From contig LSAX01000001.1 of the NCBI GenBank assembly GCA_001557505.1, forward strand, positions 1,860,001 to 1,924,000: a stretch of 64,000 bases of DNA, read 5' to 3'. A program made the translations under genes and the position numbers. Source of the stretch: Reticulascus tulasneorum (lineage: Eukaryota; Ascomycota; Sordariomycetes; Glomerellales; Reticulascaceae). Numbering within the stretch: the stretch's first letter is position 1; every line of letters starts with the position of its first letter. The notes beneath the pieces were generated by a model. The model did not search any database, was not told where the DNA came from, and saw only the letters and a list, made by a program, of their open reading frames with translations. Below are positions 11,724-22,800 of the stretch, one piece after another.

Positions 11724-13814
11724 ATGGCAAACTACGACTATGAACCTCGTGAGCGCACTCGCCGCTATGTGCGGGAGGAGCGCCGCGAAATCCGAGAACC
11801 TCGCTATGAGGAAGACTCCTACCTGAAGCCCTACCCGCCTTCCCGCGAGCTCGTCCCTCGAGGCCGCGAGGACAGCGAGTTATCTGTCGAGGAGATCCGC
11901 CGCGACTTTCCTCCTCCGGGATATAGAGACCTACAAAGAGCTCGATCCGCCGACCCCGGCCACTACGATCGCGGCTATGACCGAGACCGAGATTCTGACC
12001 GCGAGTACGATCGCCGACAGAAGAAAGGACCTGGCAGCGTGTACTATGAAGAAGAAAAGGAATCTCGGAAGCGAGTGCTGTCTAAGCAAGAGAAAATCAT
12101 TGCAGCCGTTGCCGGCGCAGCCTTGGCATTTGGCGGGAAAGAGGTCTATGATCGTCGTGAGGCCAAGGGTCATGGCGGCGACATTCAGCGAAACTACTTG
12201 ACCTCGGCAGCCATCGGAGCCGCCGGGGCACTGGCTGGCTATCAGGGAGCCGACTTCTACAACAAACATGCCACCAAGGAAGAGAAGAAGTCTACCTACA
12301 TAGCTCATCGTGGACGCGATGGCAAACTAACAGAATACTCGGACGACGACTCGGATGGAAAGGAAAAGAAAGGACACAAGTCGTTCCTCGAAAATGCCCT
12401 GGCAGCTTCGGGTCTAGGTGTCGCCGTGAAGGCTCTGACCGGCGGCGGCGGCGATGATAAGAAGGACAGCCGAAGCCGACGAGGCAGTCCCGACTCTAGA
12501 TCTCGCTCCAAGTCCCGCACTCGCGGCGCCGAGGGCAATGCTGGTAGGGTCCAAAAGGCCGCCATGGCATCGCTCATTGCTGGAGCGACCGAGGCCTTCC
12601 GTGTCGCTAAGGAACCCGGCGGTTGGAAGGGAGAGAAGACGAAGCGAATTCTCACCGCAGCCGCTGGTGCTGCCACCATTGACGCCGCACATAATCCCGA
12701 GAAGAGTAGCAAGCTTGGCTTGGCTGAGTCTGTTATCGGCGGTCTCATCGGTAACCGCGTCATCAATGGTTCAAAGAATAACATCGAAGAAGACCGAAAG
12801 ACCGGCCGAAGTAGATCACGATCTCGCGCCAAGGCAGACGGCGGAAGCGGTGGAGGCGGTGTCAGCGGATTGGCAGCATTGGCGACCGCAGGCCTCGGCG
12901 CATTCGGCGCAAAGAAGGCAATCGACCACGTCAGATCCAGCAGCCGAGGACGTAGCCCGGATTCCGACGATAGTCGCGGCGGTGATCGTCGGCATCGCAG
13001 CCGTAGCCGAAGCGTTGTCGACTCGGCCCGGAAGAAGCTTGCCAAATTCGGAATCGGCAACGACCCTGACGAGAGAGACAGGGATCGTCGTGACGACAGA
13101 GATTACGAAGAGTCCCGAAGCTCACGCAGGAACCCAAGAAGGCATTCGGATGATGGTTATGACGACGATTACAGCCGTGGCCACGGCCGTGGGTCCCGAG
13201 AGGATTATGATGATGATCGGTCCACCGCGGGAAGACCCCGACGAGACCGATCACGACGGAGAGGTGGTCGGTCCGATGCGGGATCCGACACGGATCTCGG
13301 AGACTCTTCCGAGGACGAGAAGAAGGCAAAGAAGATTAGAGGTAAGCAAATTATCACAACCAGTTTGGCAGCCGTTGCCACTATCCACGCGTCGCACGAG
13401 GTGTATCAAAGCATGCAAAAGCGCACGGCTCGGCGTAAGGCTGTGAAGGAGGGTCGCCTGAGTCCTGAGGAAGCCAAGAAGCTCAAAACCAAGGCGCTAT
13501 TGCAAGATGCTGCGTCGGTGGGAATTGCAGCCCTGGGCATCAAGGGCGCGTTTTCCGAGCTCAAGGAAGCCAAGGAACTGAACCACGAACGCAGAGAGTT
13601 TCAGGAACAGAAGGCACTGCGGCATCAGAGGCGGATTGAACGGCAAAAGCAAATCGGCGGCGGTGATGGCAGACGTAGGGCTGACAACTACTCTTCTTCA
13701 GCTTCTCCACGGTCGGACAGGTATGACTACGGGCCTCACTATCTCGATGGGAACCCGTACTCTGCCGCTCCATTACCCGCGCCTCCTGTCGGCTATGATG
13801 ACAGGAGGAGATGA
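11724..13814 (+). CDS. Charged low-complexity protein resembling the fungal DUF3824 family
   Basis: Intronless, 696 aa, beginning MANYDYEPRERTRRYVREE. The frame stays open 57 nt further upstream, but only a TTG lies there, so the ATG at 11724 is used. Long Arg/Asp/Glu/Ser tracts, including RS-type repeats (SRSRSRSRAK, HRSRSRSV), alternate with Gly/Ala-rich hydrophobic helices such as IIAAVAGAALAFGGKEVYD, KRILTAAAGAATIDAA and IITTSLAAVATIHASHEVY. The repeated helix followed by K..YD or EVY is the pattern I associate with DUF3824. The C-terminal part (about 530-640) is a Lys/Glu-rich predicted coiled coil. Function is unknown; the helices could be weak membrane-associating segments. Assignment to DUF3824 is by pattern and should be tested with a profile search. 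Confidence 0.8.
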   Translation: MANYDYEPRERTRRYVREERREIREPRYEEDSYLKPYPPSRELVPRGREDSELSVEEIRRDFPPPGYRDLQRARSADPGHYDRGYDRDRDSDREYDRRQKKGPGSVYYEEEKESRKRVLSKQEKIIAAVAGAALAFGGKEVYDRREAKGHGGDIQRNYLTSAAIGAAGALAGYQGADFYNKHATKEEKKSTYIAHRGRDGKLTEYSDDDSDGKEKKGHKSFLENALAASGLGVAVKALTGGGGDDKKDSRSRRGSPDSRSRSKSRTRGAEGNAGRVQKAAMASLIAGATEAFRVAKEPGGWKGEKTKRILTAAAGAATIDAAHNPEKSSKLGLAESVIGGLIGNRVINGSKNNIEEDRKTGRSRSRSRAKADGGSGGGGVSGLAALATAGLGAFGAKKAIDHVRSSSRGRSPDSDDSRGGDRRHRSRSRSVVDSARKKLAKFGIGNDPDERDRDRRDDRDYEESRSSRRNPRRHSDDGYDDDYSRGHGRGSREDYDDDRSTAGRPRRDRSRRRGGRSDAGSDTDLGDSSEDEKKAKKIRGKQIITTSLAAVATIHASHEVYQSMQKRTARRKAVKEGRLSPEEAKKLKTKALLQDAASVGIAALGIKGAFSELKEAKELNHERREFQEQKALRHQRRIERQKQIGGGDGRRRADNYSSSASPRSDRYDYGPHYLDGNPYSAAPLPAPPVGYDDRRR

Positions 13815-15528
13815 GACTGAAGAGGTAGACCCCGCCAACCCCCCTTGTACGCCCTCGTCAGTTTTACGTTCTGTCATTCTGCCACACCCCTGATACCACC
13901 TGGCCATGACTATTAATTCCCTGTCATGGCCGGACCGCCGTGCTCTTGCGCTGCTGTTCCCACCATTACGACCCATTATGAGACATACGGCTTCATAAAG
14001 AAAAAGAAAGAGAAAGAGAAAAAGAGAAAAGCAAATACACAGCGTCTATCTGGGGATGTGGGTTGGACTCAGTGCTCGATTGGGGATCTTGAATTGCATT
14101 CTCAGACTACACTCCTGCATGGCCTTTCCAGATAGAGCGAGCATTCCCTTTTCCCTCCTTGCAAATTCACTCACAAATATTCTATATTAAGGACCATAAC
14201 TGATCATGATTGGCTTGTGATAGACCGTCGGTATTAATGCCTCCCTCCCTGTCGTCATTTTTCATAACGTACATCTATTCCGGCGGAAGAGTACGTCCTC
14301 CACACCAACCATGCCGAGCAAAACCGCACACGTCTGGCTAGAAGCATGCAATTCGGGGACAGGCCCACGCGAGAGAGAGGCGGGATCGCCAGGATCCGAT
14401 TGGGTTTATGGATGATCGGTAGTTGCGGGATGGGTCTGGACCGTTACTCTTCTCAGCGATATTAAATGGGGTACATGATGAGAGCAAACGTGGACTAGTA
14501 GACTAGTGTGTGTGTGTGTGTGTGTGCTGCATGTTGGGAGATAACAGCGGTGAACGAAGGGCGATATATGCGAGATGATGAAACCATTTCGAACGGCAAG
14601 CACGGCTCGTGATCAACTCGAGCCCATCGCGATCGTTTAGACGCCACTTTTTGGTGGCTCGGGATCTTTTTTAGTTATTCTTGTTGGTTGGGTGGTTTTC
14701 CTCTTTTCTTAAATAGGCTAGGCACTTTTTTGAAAGCCATGAGACATGACCTGCATAAGCGTACCTGAGCAATGTCTGGCTGCCCTCATACCTTCACTTG
14801 CAAAAATGCACCTTGTGTTGCGGAGCTCCATCAGAAAAAAGCTTGTACTCTCGTCATCTCTTGGCTACCCGTGCCCAATTGCAACTAGACAGGCCCCGCT
14901 GCGGGAGTCGTCATCTTCGCCCTTACGAATTGTGGCTACACTTTTTCAGTCCTTAGTGATACCTGTTTGGCATTATGTGAAGGGAGGTCGTGGGGGGGGG
15001 GTGGTGTGTGCAAGAGGGGAGGCTGAGAATGACATCATGCCTCTGCCAAGGTTTTTTTCCCGTTCCCCACAATCAGTCTGGCTGCTACTGTGGTTCGGCC
15101 GCACTCTCTCTCCCGTCGCTGTCACACTCCCTTCCACCCTCTTTTTGGGTTTCGAGTACTACGTAGGAGCGGCCCACTACATGCTCGTTTACCTTGAACG
15201 ACTTGGATGCGATGGGGAAGAGTGAGCACTACCTTAGCTTGTGTGTGCTGACTTGGATATCGCCTCAAGATCGGAACGTGTGAGTCGAGGCAATTTTAAC
15301 TAAAGCTTGGGACGGAGGATATCGTCAGCGTCCTGGAAAGCTAGCCCCAGGCCCATTGGGTCATTCGATTTCACGTTTGGTGGAGATGCCCTTTCAAGAT
15401 TTGTGTGTGACATGCTTTCTACTCTGAAGATCGAGAGTTCTTCTCGAACGCCCTCTCCAACCATTGCGCTCTTCCCGATATCGTGAACATGGAGTACAAG
15501 AACAATAGCCCAACGGTCACGAGCCCTT
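13815..15528. other. Convergent intergenic region
   Basis: The region lies between the 3' ends of the DUF3824-like gene and CLF1. It contains an A/G-rich tract near 14000-14035, a TG microsatellite at 14507-14526 and a G-run near 14992-15001. No gene is supported. Confidence 0.5.
14507..14526. repeat. (TG)10 microsatellite
   Basis: Ten uninterrupted TG units lie in the convergent intergenic region. Confidence 0.95.
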
Positions 15529-17604
15529 CTACAGACCAGTACCTTCCTGCTGTTGCTTCCAAGCTGCCGCCATGGCCGCCAGGTTGGACAGATTGTGCGT
15601 CTGCTTGTCGTCTGCCGGGAAGACGTAGTCGATGTACTCCTCGTAGCTGTCGTCCTCCAGCCGCCGCCTGCGCTTGGTCTTCCTGGGCATCTGTTTCTGC
15701 ACCTTTTCCATGTCCGCCGGCGAGCCGTGCGTCTTCTCGAAGGACAGCCAAGCGTTGAGCAGCGTGACCGTTTCCTCCTTGAGCTCCTTCTCTCGCATGC
15801 TCTTGTGCGCTCTCTCGAACACCTTCCGCGCCCTTGTCTTGGCCTCCTCGCTGACCGGCTGCTCCTCCTCGGCGCCCTCCTCCTCATCTTCGGGTATATT
15901 GAGCTCGAAATGGGCGTAGCTGATCCATACTTTGACGTGATCCGTCTTTTCGAGAAGCCGCTCGTAGAGCTCGCGCGTTTTCTCATACTCTCCTTCTTCC
16001 TCCTCAAAGTCGATGTATGCTTTCCAGAGGAGCTCGGGCATGTCCAGGACGGGCTGGCTGATGGCCAACTCGAAAATCGCCCGCGTCCGATCAAGGTCGT
16101 CCAGGCCCCTTTCAAGCTCCGCAAACTTGATCCACGTCTGGCAATTTGCAGCATTCCACTCGACGTGTTTCTCGTATAGGGTTCTGCATCTTACAAACTC
16201 GAACAGTTTGAGCTCCAGCTCGATATACCCCTTAAACAGCTTGTCCTTGGGGCACATGCCGATTGCCTGGCCCAGTGTTTTCCGCGCTGCAGTGAGCTCG
16301 CCGTGCCGAATCTCAAATTGAGCTTTCAATAGCCATATCTTGGCGAAAGTGAACTTCCGATGTGGTATGAGATCCAGGCACACCTTGTAGATCTGTCGTG
16401 CTCGATCGACATCTTTCGCTTCCAACTCTTCCCAAAGAGCATAAAACACCCAGAGATATATATAGCGTCGCCAATGCCGCTTCTCCTGGGTCGGCGGGAC
16501 TTGCGCCACCGCCCTCTCATACACATCTCGGACCCGGTTTGCGTCTCCCGATGTCTCCTCTAGCCGGGCGTAGTCGAACCATATGTCGTAGTTCTTTGGA
16601 TTTTCCTTCACTTGAGCCTCGTAGAACACCCGCCGTTTGGATAAGACGACATCTTCTACGCCGTCCTTATCACCGAACTGCTTCTCGAAGGTGAGGAATG
16701 CTTTGTGAAGAGCCATGGAACGGCTTCGCGGCAAGAGATCAAGCGCATTCTTGTAAATTGCTCTAGCGCGCTCATACTCTTTCAACTTGGCCTCGTATCT
16801 GGCGAAGGCAATGAACAACCTCTCATCGACCAAGTCGTCCCCAAGAACTTCGATAGCAGTGTAAAAGACTTGCCGGACCAAATCGGTGCTCCCATACTCT
16901 TCCTCAAATTTCGACCATTTGATGAAGTTTCGCGGCTCCGGATGGACCATTGTGAAGTTGGCGAATATGTCTCTAGCTCTCTGGAACTCACCATATCTCT
17001 TTTCTAGCTTGATCTAGGTGGCGTTAGTACTAAGGCCTGGGTACGAAGAGGCATGAGATATACTCACATATGCGCTCCATGCGGCCTCATCTGGCTGCCA
17101 TTGCATCCACCGGTCAAAGACCTGTCTGGTTCCCGGGATATTCCCCAGCATCTCCTCCATGTAGACATATTTGTACCAGATCTTGTCCACGCGAGGCAGC
17201 CGAGTAACAGCGCGGTCCAGTAGATTACGAGCATGATTGACGTTTCGCGTCTTCATTTCGCTCTCGATATAGCGAACCCATAGCGATACCGAATTGGGGT
17301 GTACGTCCAGCGCACGCTCGAAGATCGATCGCGCTCGACTGAATTCTTTCTGCTCCAGCTCCCATTGCGCATAGCGTAACCAGTTATTTAGATTGACTCG
17401 GTTTCTTCGCACGTAGTCCTCGAACTCCCTTCGCTTTCTCCCCTGAAACTCATGGAGCTCCTCGAGATCTGCGAATCGTTGTGTGGGTGCCTGCAGGGCA
17501 ACTTCCTGACGATCTACAGCTTCTCGGAGAAGTTGTTCAGCCGAGATCTGAACCGGCGCCGCCGCCTTGTTCTTGACCTTCGGCGGTCCTCGAGACGACT
17601 CCAT
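15529..17604 (-). CDS. CLF1: Pre-mRNA-splicing factor CLF1 (crooked-neck family, HAT repeats)
   Basis: CLF1/Syf3/CRNKL1 is a scaffold of the NineTeen complex that helps bring U4/U6.U5 into the spliceosome; it acts in the nucleus. The structure is complement(join(15529..17013,17068..17604)), 673 aa, the usual fungal length. The single intron has a GTGAGT donor, a GTACTAACG branch and a CCTAG acceptor, and joins AAWSAY to [14 protein letters not shown]. The protein is almost entirely half-TPR (HAT) repeats with the W..Y..E / R.R.IFERAL pattern (for example [20 protein letters not shown] and [13 protein letters not shown] near residues 65-95). A Glu-rich loop ([11 protein letters not shown]) and a basic KTKRRRR segment lie near the C-terminus. 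The start is the first ATG ([17 protein letters not shown]). PRP31 is divergently transcribed from the same short promoter. Confidence 0.96.
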
Positions 17605-17916
17605 GGCTACGGTTACAGCTGGCGGCCTAGCTTCGGATGTGGTTTGGAAGAGAGATGACCGCGAGACCGATTATTGTATTGTCCAGATGTCGAGGCTGAA
17701 CCAAAATTTGATGCTGGGGGACGTGCACTGTTTATCAAGCTCCTCTCAGCCACTTCAATAAGGTTTGTGGCTAGTGGAGCAAGGACCCACTTTTTAAAAA
17801 ACGCGAGTCCTCAGCCTCGCAAGGCTCAAGGCATATCCGGTTTCCTCTTCTCCCGTCGCAAACTACCTACACAGCTGCAACTCAAAGCTGCCACCCAGGC
17901 ATCCTACCCCTTCAAG
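17605..17916. promoter_or_regulatory. Shared bidirectional promoter of CLF1 and PRP31
   Basis: Only 312 bp separate the start codons of two divergently transcribed splicing factors, so both core promoters and 5' leaders must lie within this interval. I did not identify a clear TATA box. Confidence 0.7.
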
Positions 17917-19833
17917 ATGTCAACCCTGTTGGATGAGTTGCTTCAAGACTTCGAGGACTCCGGATCCGAAACGGAGGAAGTCCAGAATGATGATTTACTC
18001 GGTACTGATAACGCGCCATCCACCAACGGCCACGGCGACCGTGGTGACATGGAACTAGATGGAGATGACAGTGGCGGCGACGACGACGAGGAGATGGGAG
18101 GCGTCGCTAGCAGCGGTGTGGAGCCCACAAATGATGCAGAAGAGGCCAAGGTCAAAGTTGAAAAGATGCAGCTTGGTGCTGTGAACGACGTTCGCAGTGT
18201 AGCTAGTCTCATGCACACTTTGGAGCCAGTATTAGAGGTTAGTGCAAATCCCCAGAACACGCCTGTTTCTCTAGACGCAGCGTTTACATCCTCTCTTATG
18301 AGAACTAGCCCTGACATTTTGCTTCGGATGTCACAGAAAATCGCGAAGTACCAATCACAAACGGCCCCGACACAAGTCATCGGCAACATCGAAGACCATC
18401 CCGAATATCACCTACTGACACAATCAAACAGTCTGTCGACTCTCATCGACAGCGAGATAGTCTTGGTGCACAAGTACATCCGAGATCACTATTCGATCCG
18501 CTTTCCAGAACTCGAGAAACTGATAACTGGGCCGCTGGAATATGCTAAGGTTGTGGCAATCATGGGCAATGGGCCGATGGACTCGGACAGTATCAAATCT
18601 TTGCAAAACTCCACGGACAACCCGCTCAAATCTACCCTCCGATCGGTGCTTGATGGGCCTTCATTGATGATCGTCACGGTTGAGGCTACCACGACAAAAG
18701 GTAGGGATATGACGGCAGACGAGTTGTCACGAGTGTTTAGGGCATGCGAGATGGTGATAGCCCTTGACAAGGCGAAAAGAACATTAACAGAATATGTTCA
18801 ATCGCGTATGAACCTCTTTGCGCCAAACTTGACCGCCATGATAGGATCACTCACGGCTGCGCAGTTGCTGAATGCTGCAGGTGGGCTTACTGGACTATCG
18901 AAGACCCCTTCCTGCAATATCGCAGCCTGGGGCTCCAAGAAGGGAGCTGCTGCGGCAGGGCTCGCTACAAATATTGGAATTCGACAACAGGGCTTCCTGT
19001 ATCACTCTCCCATCATTCAAGGCATCCCCAACGATATGAAGAAGCAAGCAATGAGAATTGTTGCTGCCAAGCTTATTTTGGCCGCTCGAGTCGACCGCAT
19101 CCATTCAAGTCCAGATGGAGCAACAGGCGAGGAGCTCAAAGGAGCGTGCCTCGAACGTCTAGAGAAGCTCACAGAACCGCCGCCCAACAAAGGTGGCCGT
19201 GCGCTTCCTGCGCCTGACGACAAGCCGTCTCGTAAACGAGGCGGTAGAAGAGCAAGAAAGGCCAAGGAGGCCACGGCCATGACTGAGTTGCGCAAAGCTC
19301 AGAACCGGATGGCATTTGGAAAGGAGGAGAGGGAAGTTGGATACGGCACTGGCGAGGGCACGGCTGGTCTGGGCATGATCGGGGCAGCCAACGACGGCAA
19401 GATTCGCAGTCTCCAGATAGACCAACGCACAAGAGCGAAGCTGAGTGCCAAGAACAAGGGCTGGGGAGGCGCCTCGAACATGAGCGGCGCCGCGTCTTCC
19501 GTTCGCGGGTTTGGGCAGTCAAACTCGAATATCGACTTGCGCGGCAAGGGTCTACGCACTTCTGGAGTCGGCACGACAGTCGGCGCAGGCACAGGCACTG
19601 CGTCCTCGTTGGCCTTTACACCGGTTCAGGGACTTGAGCTCGTCGACCCCAAAGTCCAGGCGGAACTCAGTCGTAAGAGGAAAGCGGAGGAGGACCGATG
19701 GTTTAAGGGTGGTACTTTCACGCAGGTCGGCGGTTCTTCGAACGGTGGTTTCAAGGTTCCCGATCTCCCCCCAAATAAAAAGGTCGACACCGGTGCAGGG
19801 AAGATGGGGCCTCCACCTTCCCGAAAGACGTAG
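17917..19833 (+). CDS. PRP31: U4/U6 snRNP-specific splicing factor PRP31
   Basis: PRP31 binds the U4 snRNA/15.5K complex and tethers U4/U6 to U5 in the tri-snRNP. It is an intronless frame of 638 aa. The frame is open further upstream but has no earlier ATG, so MSTLLDELLQDFEDSGSE is the start. Residues 1-75 are acidic. The coiled-coil and Nop domain spans about 100-345, including HKYIRDHYSIRFPELEKLI, KVVAIMGNGPMD and the Nop core GLSKTPSCNIAAWGSKK...QGFLYHSPIIQ. The PRP31 C-terminal domain follows, with a basic patch (RKRGGRRARKAKEA), MAFGKEEREVGYG and a Gly/Ser-rich tail. Length and domain order match the family. It shares its promoter region with CLF1. Confidence 0.97.
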   Translation: MSTLLDELLQDFEDSGSETEEVQNDDLLGTDNAPSTNGHGDRGDMELDGDDSGGDDDEEMGGVASSGVEPTNDAEEAKVKVEKMQLGAVNDVRSVASLMHTLEPVLEVSANPQNTPVSLDAAFTSSLMRTSPDILLRMSQKIAKYQSQTAPTQVIGNIEDHPEYHLLTQSNSLSTLIDSEIVLVHKYIRDHYSIRFPELEKLITGPLEYAKVVAIMGNGPMDSDSIKSLQNSTDNPLKSTLRSVLDGPSLMIVTVEATTTKGRDMTADELSRVFRACEMVIALDKAKRTLTEYVQSRMNLFAPNLTAMIGSLTAAQLLNAAGGLTGLSKTPSCNIAAWGSKKGAAAAGLATNIGIRQQGFLYHSPIIQGIPNDMKKQAMRIVAAKLILAARVDRIHSSPDGATGEELKGACLERLEKLTEPPPNKGGRALPAPDDKPSRKRGGRRARKAKEATAMTELRKAQNRMAFGKEEREVGYGTGEGTAGLGMIGAANDGKIRSLQIDQRTRAKLSAKNKGWGGASNMSGAASSVRGFGQSNSNIDLRGKGLRTSGVGTTVGAGTGTASSLAFTPVQGLELVDPKVQAELSRKRKAEEDRWFKGGTFTQVGGSSNGGFKVPDLPPNKKVDTGAGKMGPPPSRKT

Positions 19834-22800
19834 GTTGAAGAGCAGCGTGTCTCGTCTTGAGATAGCTTCAGTTACTTGGCTCCCGATGCTAGTCGTAACT
19901 ATGCAACGGGGAGCCTACAGGATTTACAGACCCCGGATACCGGAATGGTCGGGCGTATTGCTCCTTATGGCGTTGGTGGGCCGGCATTGGAAGTCGGTTA
20001 ACGGCATTGTCACCCGCAGTGGACAACTTCGAGGGACTAACAGAGAATGTACATATTCCCAGTCATTGCGATTACACTTACGGCGAACCTATTTGGCCCT
20101 CTATAGACTATTTGTCCCAAGCTGACCCCAGTGAGCGTCGATCCCAAATGGACCACCCTGGTTACAATCATATTGGATATGGGGCGTGCTCAACTCACAT
20201 GGGTGGCCGGGTAGTCACTTAGGCTGCCTACATCCCGGCAATGAGGGGACAATAAAGTTCAGCTACGGGCGCACCTGCGTTGCTGGTGTATGTACCCTTC
20301 CACAGAAATTCGGCATGCGATTGGATTTTGGAGATGTGATTAGCTTCAGACGATGAGACCACAGAACTGTCTTCTCCGCACATGGAACTCGGCAAGTCCC
20401 GTCGATCTCTGGTGGCGCCAGTTTGTTGGACATGAAGAGTGCATCCGGTTGAGATGAAAGGAGTACGACTACCAGATCTAGGGTTGCAGCATCGGACCCT
20501 CCAACGTCCCCCTACGGCGCCGACATCTGGACGGGAATATCGGATGGCTTGTATAAAAATGGCATGACACTGCCTGACTGTACGCTGTCCATCAAAGATG
20601 GGCAAAGCAGAGTTGTAGGTCGAAAGGCAGCAGTGGCCGAATGGCGTAGCGTGAGAACCAATTGTCTGGGACATTTGGACCTACAGGAGCAAGAGATCCA
20701 ATCTCCATCCCAACTGGTGGTTCGATGAGATCGCTACGTCAAGAGCCTGTAACCTGGTTGGATGACAATCCATAGGCGCATCTAGACCGGTCTAAAGATG
20801 TTCATGTCACAGGCCAGTCCAGACTTCCAGGGGACCCAACAGAACGTCACCATGCTTTCAGGGTGGTGTGCCGAATTCGATGGACCCTCGATTCCTGGTG
20901 CCTGAGCTCTCCACTCAACACATCCCAAAGTACCGAGACTGGAAAAGGCGGAAAAGGGTTCTTCGCTACTATGAATGTACTTCTATGGTTTGACAAATCC
21001 TTGCATGGTGGTCCGCATGCAGCTATATTCGGAGCTCTAGAAGGGGCCGTGGATGATGCAGTAATGGGAGCCCGCTTTGGCAGTGACGTAATGATGACAG
21101 GGAGGTAACTGCTGTTCAGACAAGCTTGTTAGAGTACTGATGAGCCTTAAGCGCAAGACAGTAAGGGAGCAAATGGAATATCAGGCGAAGCTATTCACTG
21201 ATCGGAGTGAAAAAGCGACACGGGTGCGCTGCCGAGAAGGTGTTATTCAGCCGCTCCCGGGGTTATAGCACCGTATTCAATGACGGATCGGGTTCACAAG
21301 GGGAGGGAATTCTGCGTCCGTGGCCTGCGCGTGTAGATACGTACATAGATAGGGGTCCATTCGACAAGCCTGTATGATGTAGTTGCAGACTCTAGGCAAA
21401 GCCACGGCAGGAAGATTGCTTCCGGCACTGCCTCTAGCAAGGACCATTGTTCTACTATGTAGCAGGTAGTCTGGATGCAAGATCGCCCACCCAAACTAGA
21501 GGGCATCATCGACTTTCATTTGCAAGAATCCCCATGCGGTGGCCAAAGAAGCATACGAAGATAGGGGAATGGGAGCAGGCCTTAGGGTTGGCTCGCATGT
21601 GCCGAAACTTCAGCGGGCGACCCGAAAACGCCATAAACCCTGAATAGTCGCCTCGTCCGGAGTGCCTTCTCCGGGTAGGTGTGCCTGTCAATCTTTTGTC
21701 GATGAGAACGCCCCGGTCCCAGGGTCTTCTGACAAGAGACTTGGGGACCAGATCGTGGCACTTTTACTTGCTGTGGAACTAAAGAAGGGACAGGGTGTGT
21801 TTCCAAGTTTTGGGTGCATTTGGCCTGTTCAGAGTGAACCGGTGTGCGTCTCCTTTATTTCCATTCTCAATCCCTGGGACCCTTGCATGACTTCCGGGCT
21901 TTCTATTTCGTCAAAATCAGATGCGCCGTAGGATCGTCGATGGAGGTGAGCTACTTCGTACGCGTATGTGGAATGGCACTTGGGTTGCTTGGGTTTCCTA
22001 AAGAGGGGGGGGCGAGGAGAGGTTGGACAAGGGCTTGAATTGCAGATTGCGGGACAAGCTGGTGGACCCAAGGGTGTTGGTATATAGGTAGCTATGTACA
22101 TGCCCTGTACCTTTCTGTAGTTGAGTGATCAAAGTGCTTTCCTCAAGGTACGTACTGAACTTCCAGGGTACGTACTGACCAACAGCCAAATGCTGTTTGT
22201 GAATGGGAGCTGCCGCAGCCCCATTCCACGAAAGTGTACCAGTGGCTGAAGCTCCGAACCAATATGTACCTAAGTACCATTACCGCCCACCGCCGCCTCG
22301 AGGTCCAATGTACTGCACCTCACGCCTCTCTGTAAACTGCCAGAGTGTGTGCGGAGTCTTTTGGTACATAGGTCCCTGACTCCCTGCCTAAGGTAGGTAC
22401 ATACATAGGTAGCAAACCTGGGTCGTGGTCTACCGCCGCACGCAGAAGCGGGGCAGAACGGGCTGCGGGATCCAGTGGAGCAGTTGGGTTCCAGACCAAA
22501 ATCTCGATCGCCAGCAAAGTGCCAGATCGCCAGCGCGAATGATGAATCTGGCCCAGGACCCTGATGAGGTATTATGGGGTGCAACCCTGTGACGCAACCA
22601 CTGCTCTTGGCCGGCTCGAGTTTTCCTTCCTAGGCTATGGAGTCGGAATCGCTACGCTGACAGCACAAAGGTTGTTCGCCGCAGGGCAGTCTGTGCTGCT
22701 AATGGTTTCGTTTTACTTTGAGAGGAAAACCGTTTATGTGCCGCGATGCACGCCATGTCCATATCGCGATAAGCTGCTTGTACCCAACTAGCCATGTGGC

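Noticed and set aside
12305..13060. Long minus-strand open frame (251 codons)
   Set aside because: It lies antisense inside the DUF3824-like gene; it follows from the Arg/Ser-rich codon use of the real frame and has no splice sites or family features.
15300..16154. Arg/Ser-rich minus-strand open frame over CLF1
   Set aside because: Out-of-frame shadow of the conserved HAT-repeat coding exon.
17674..17916. N-terminal extension of PRP31
   Set aside because: The frame is open but contains no ATG before 17917, and PRP31 proteins begin at the acidic MSTLLDELL segment.
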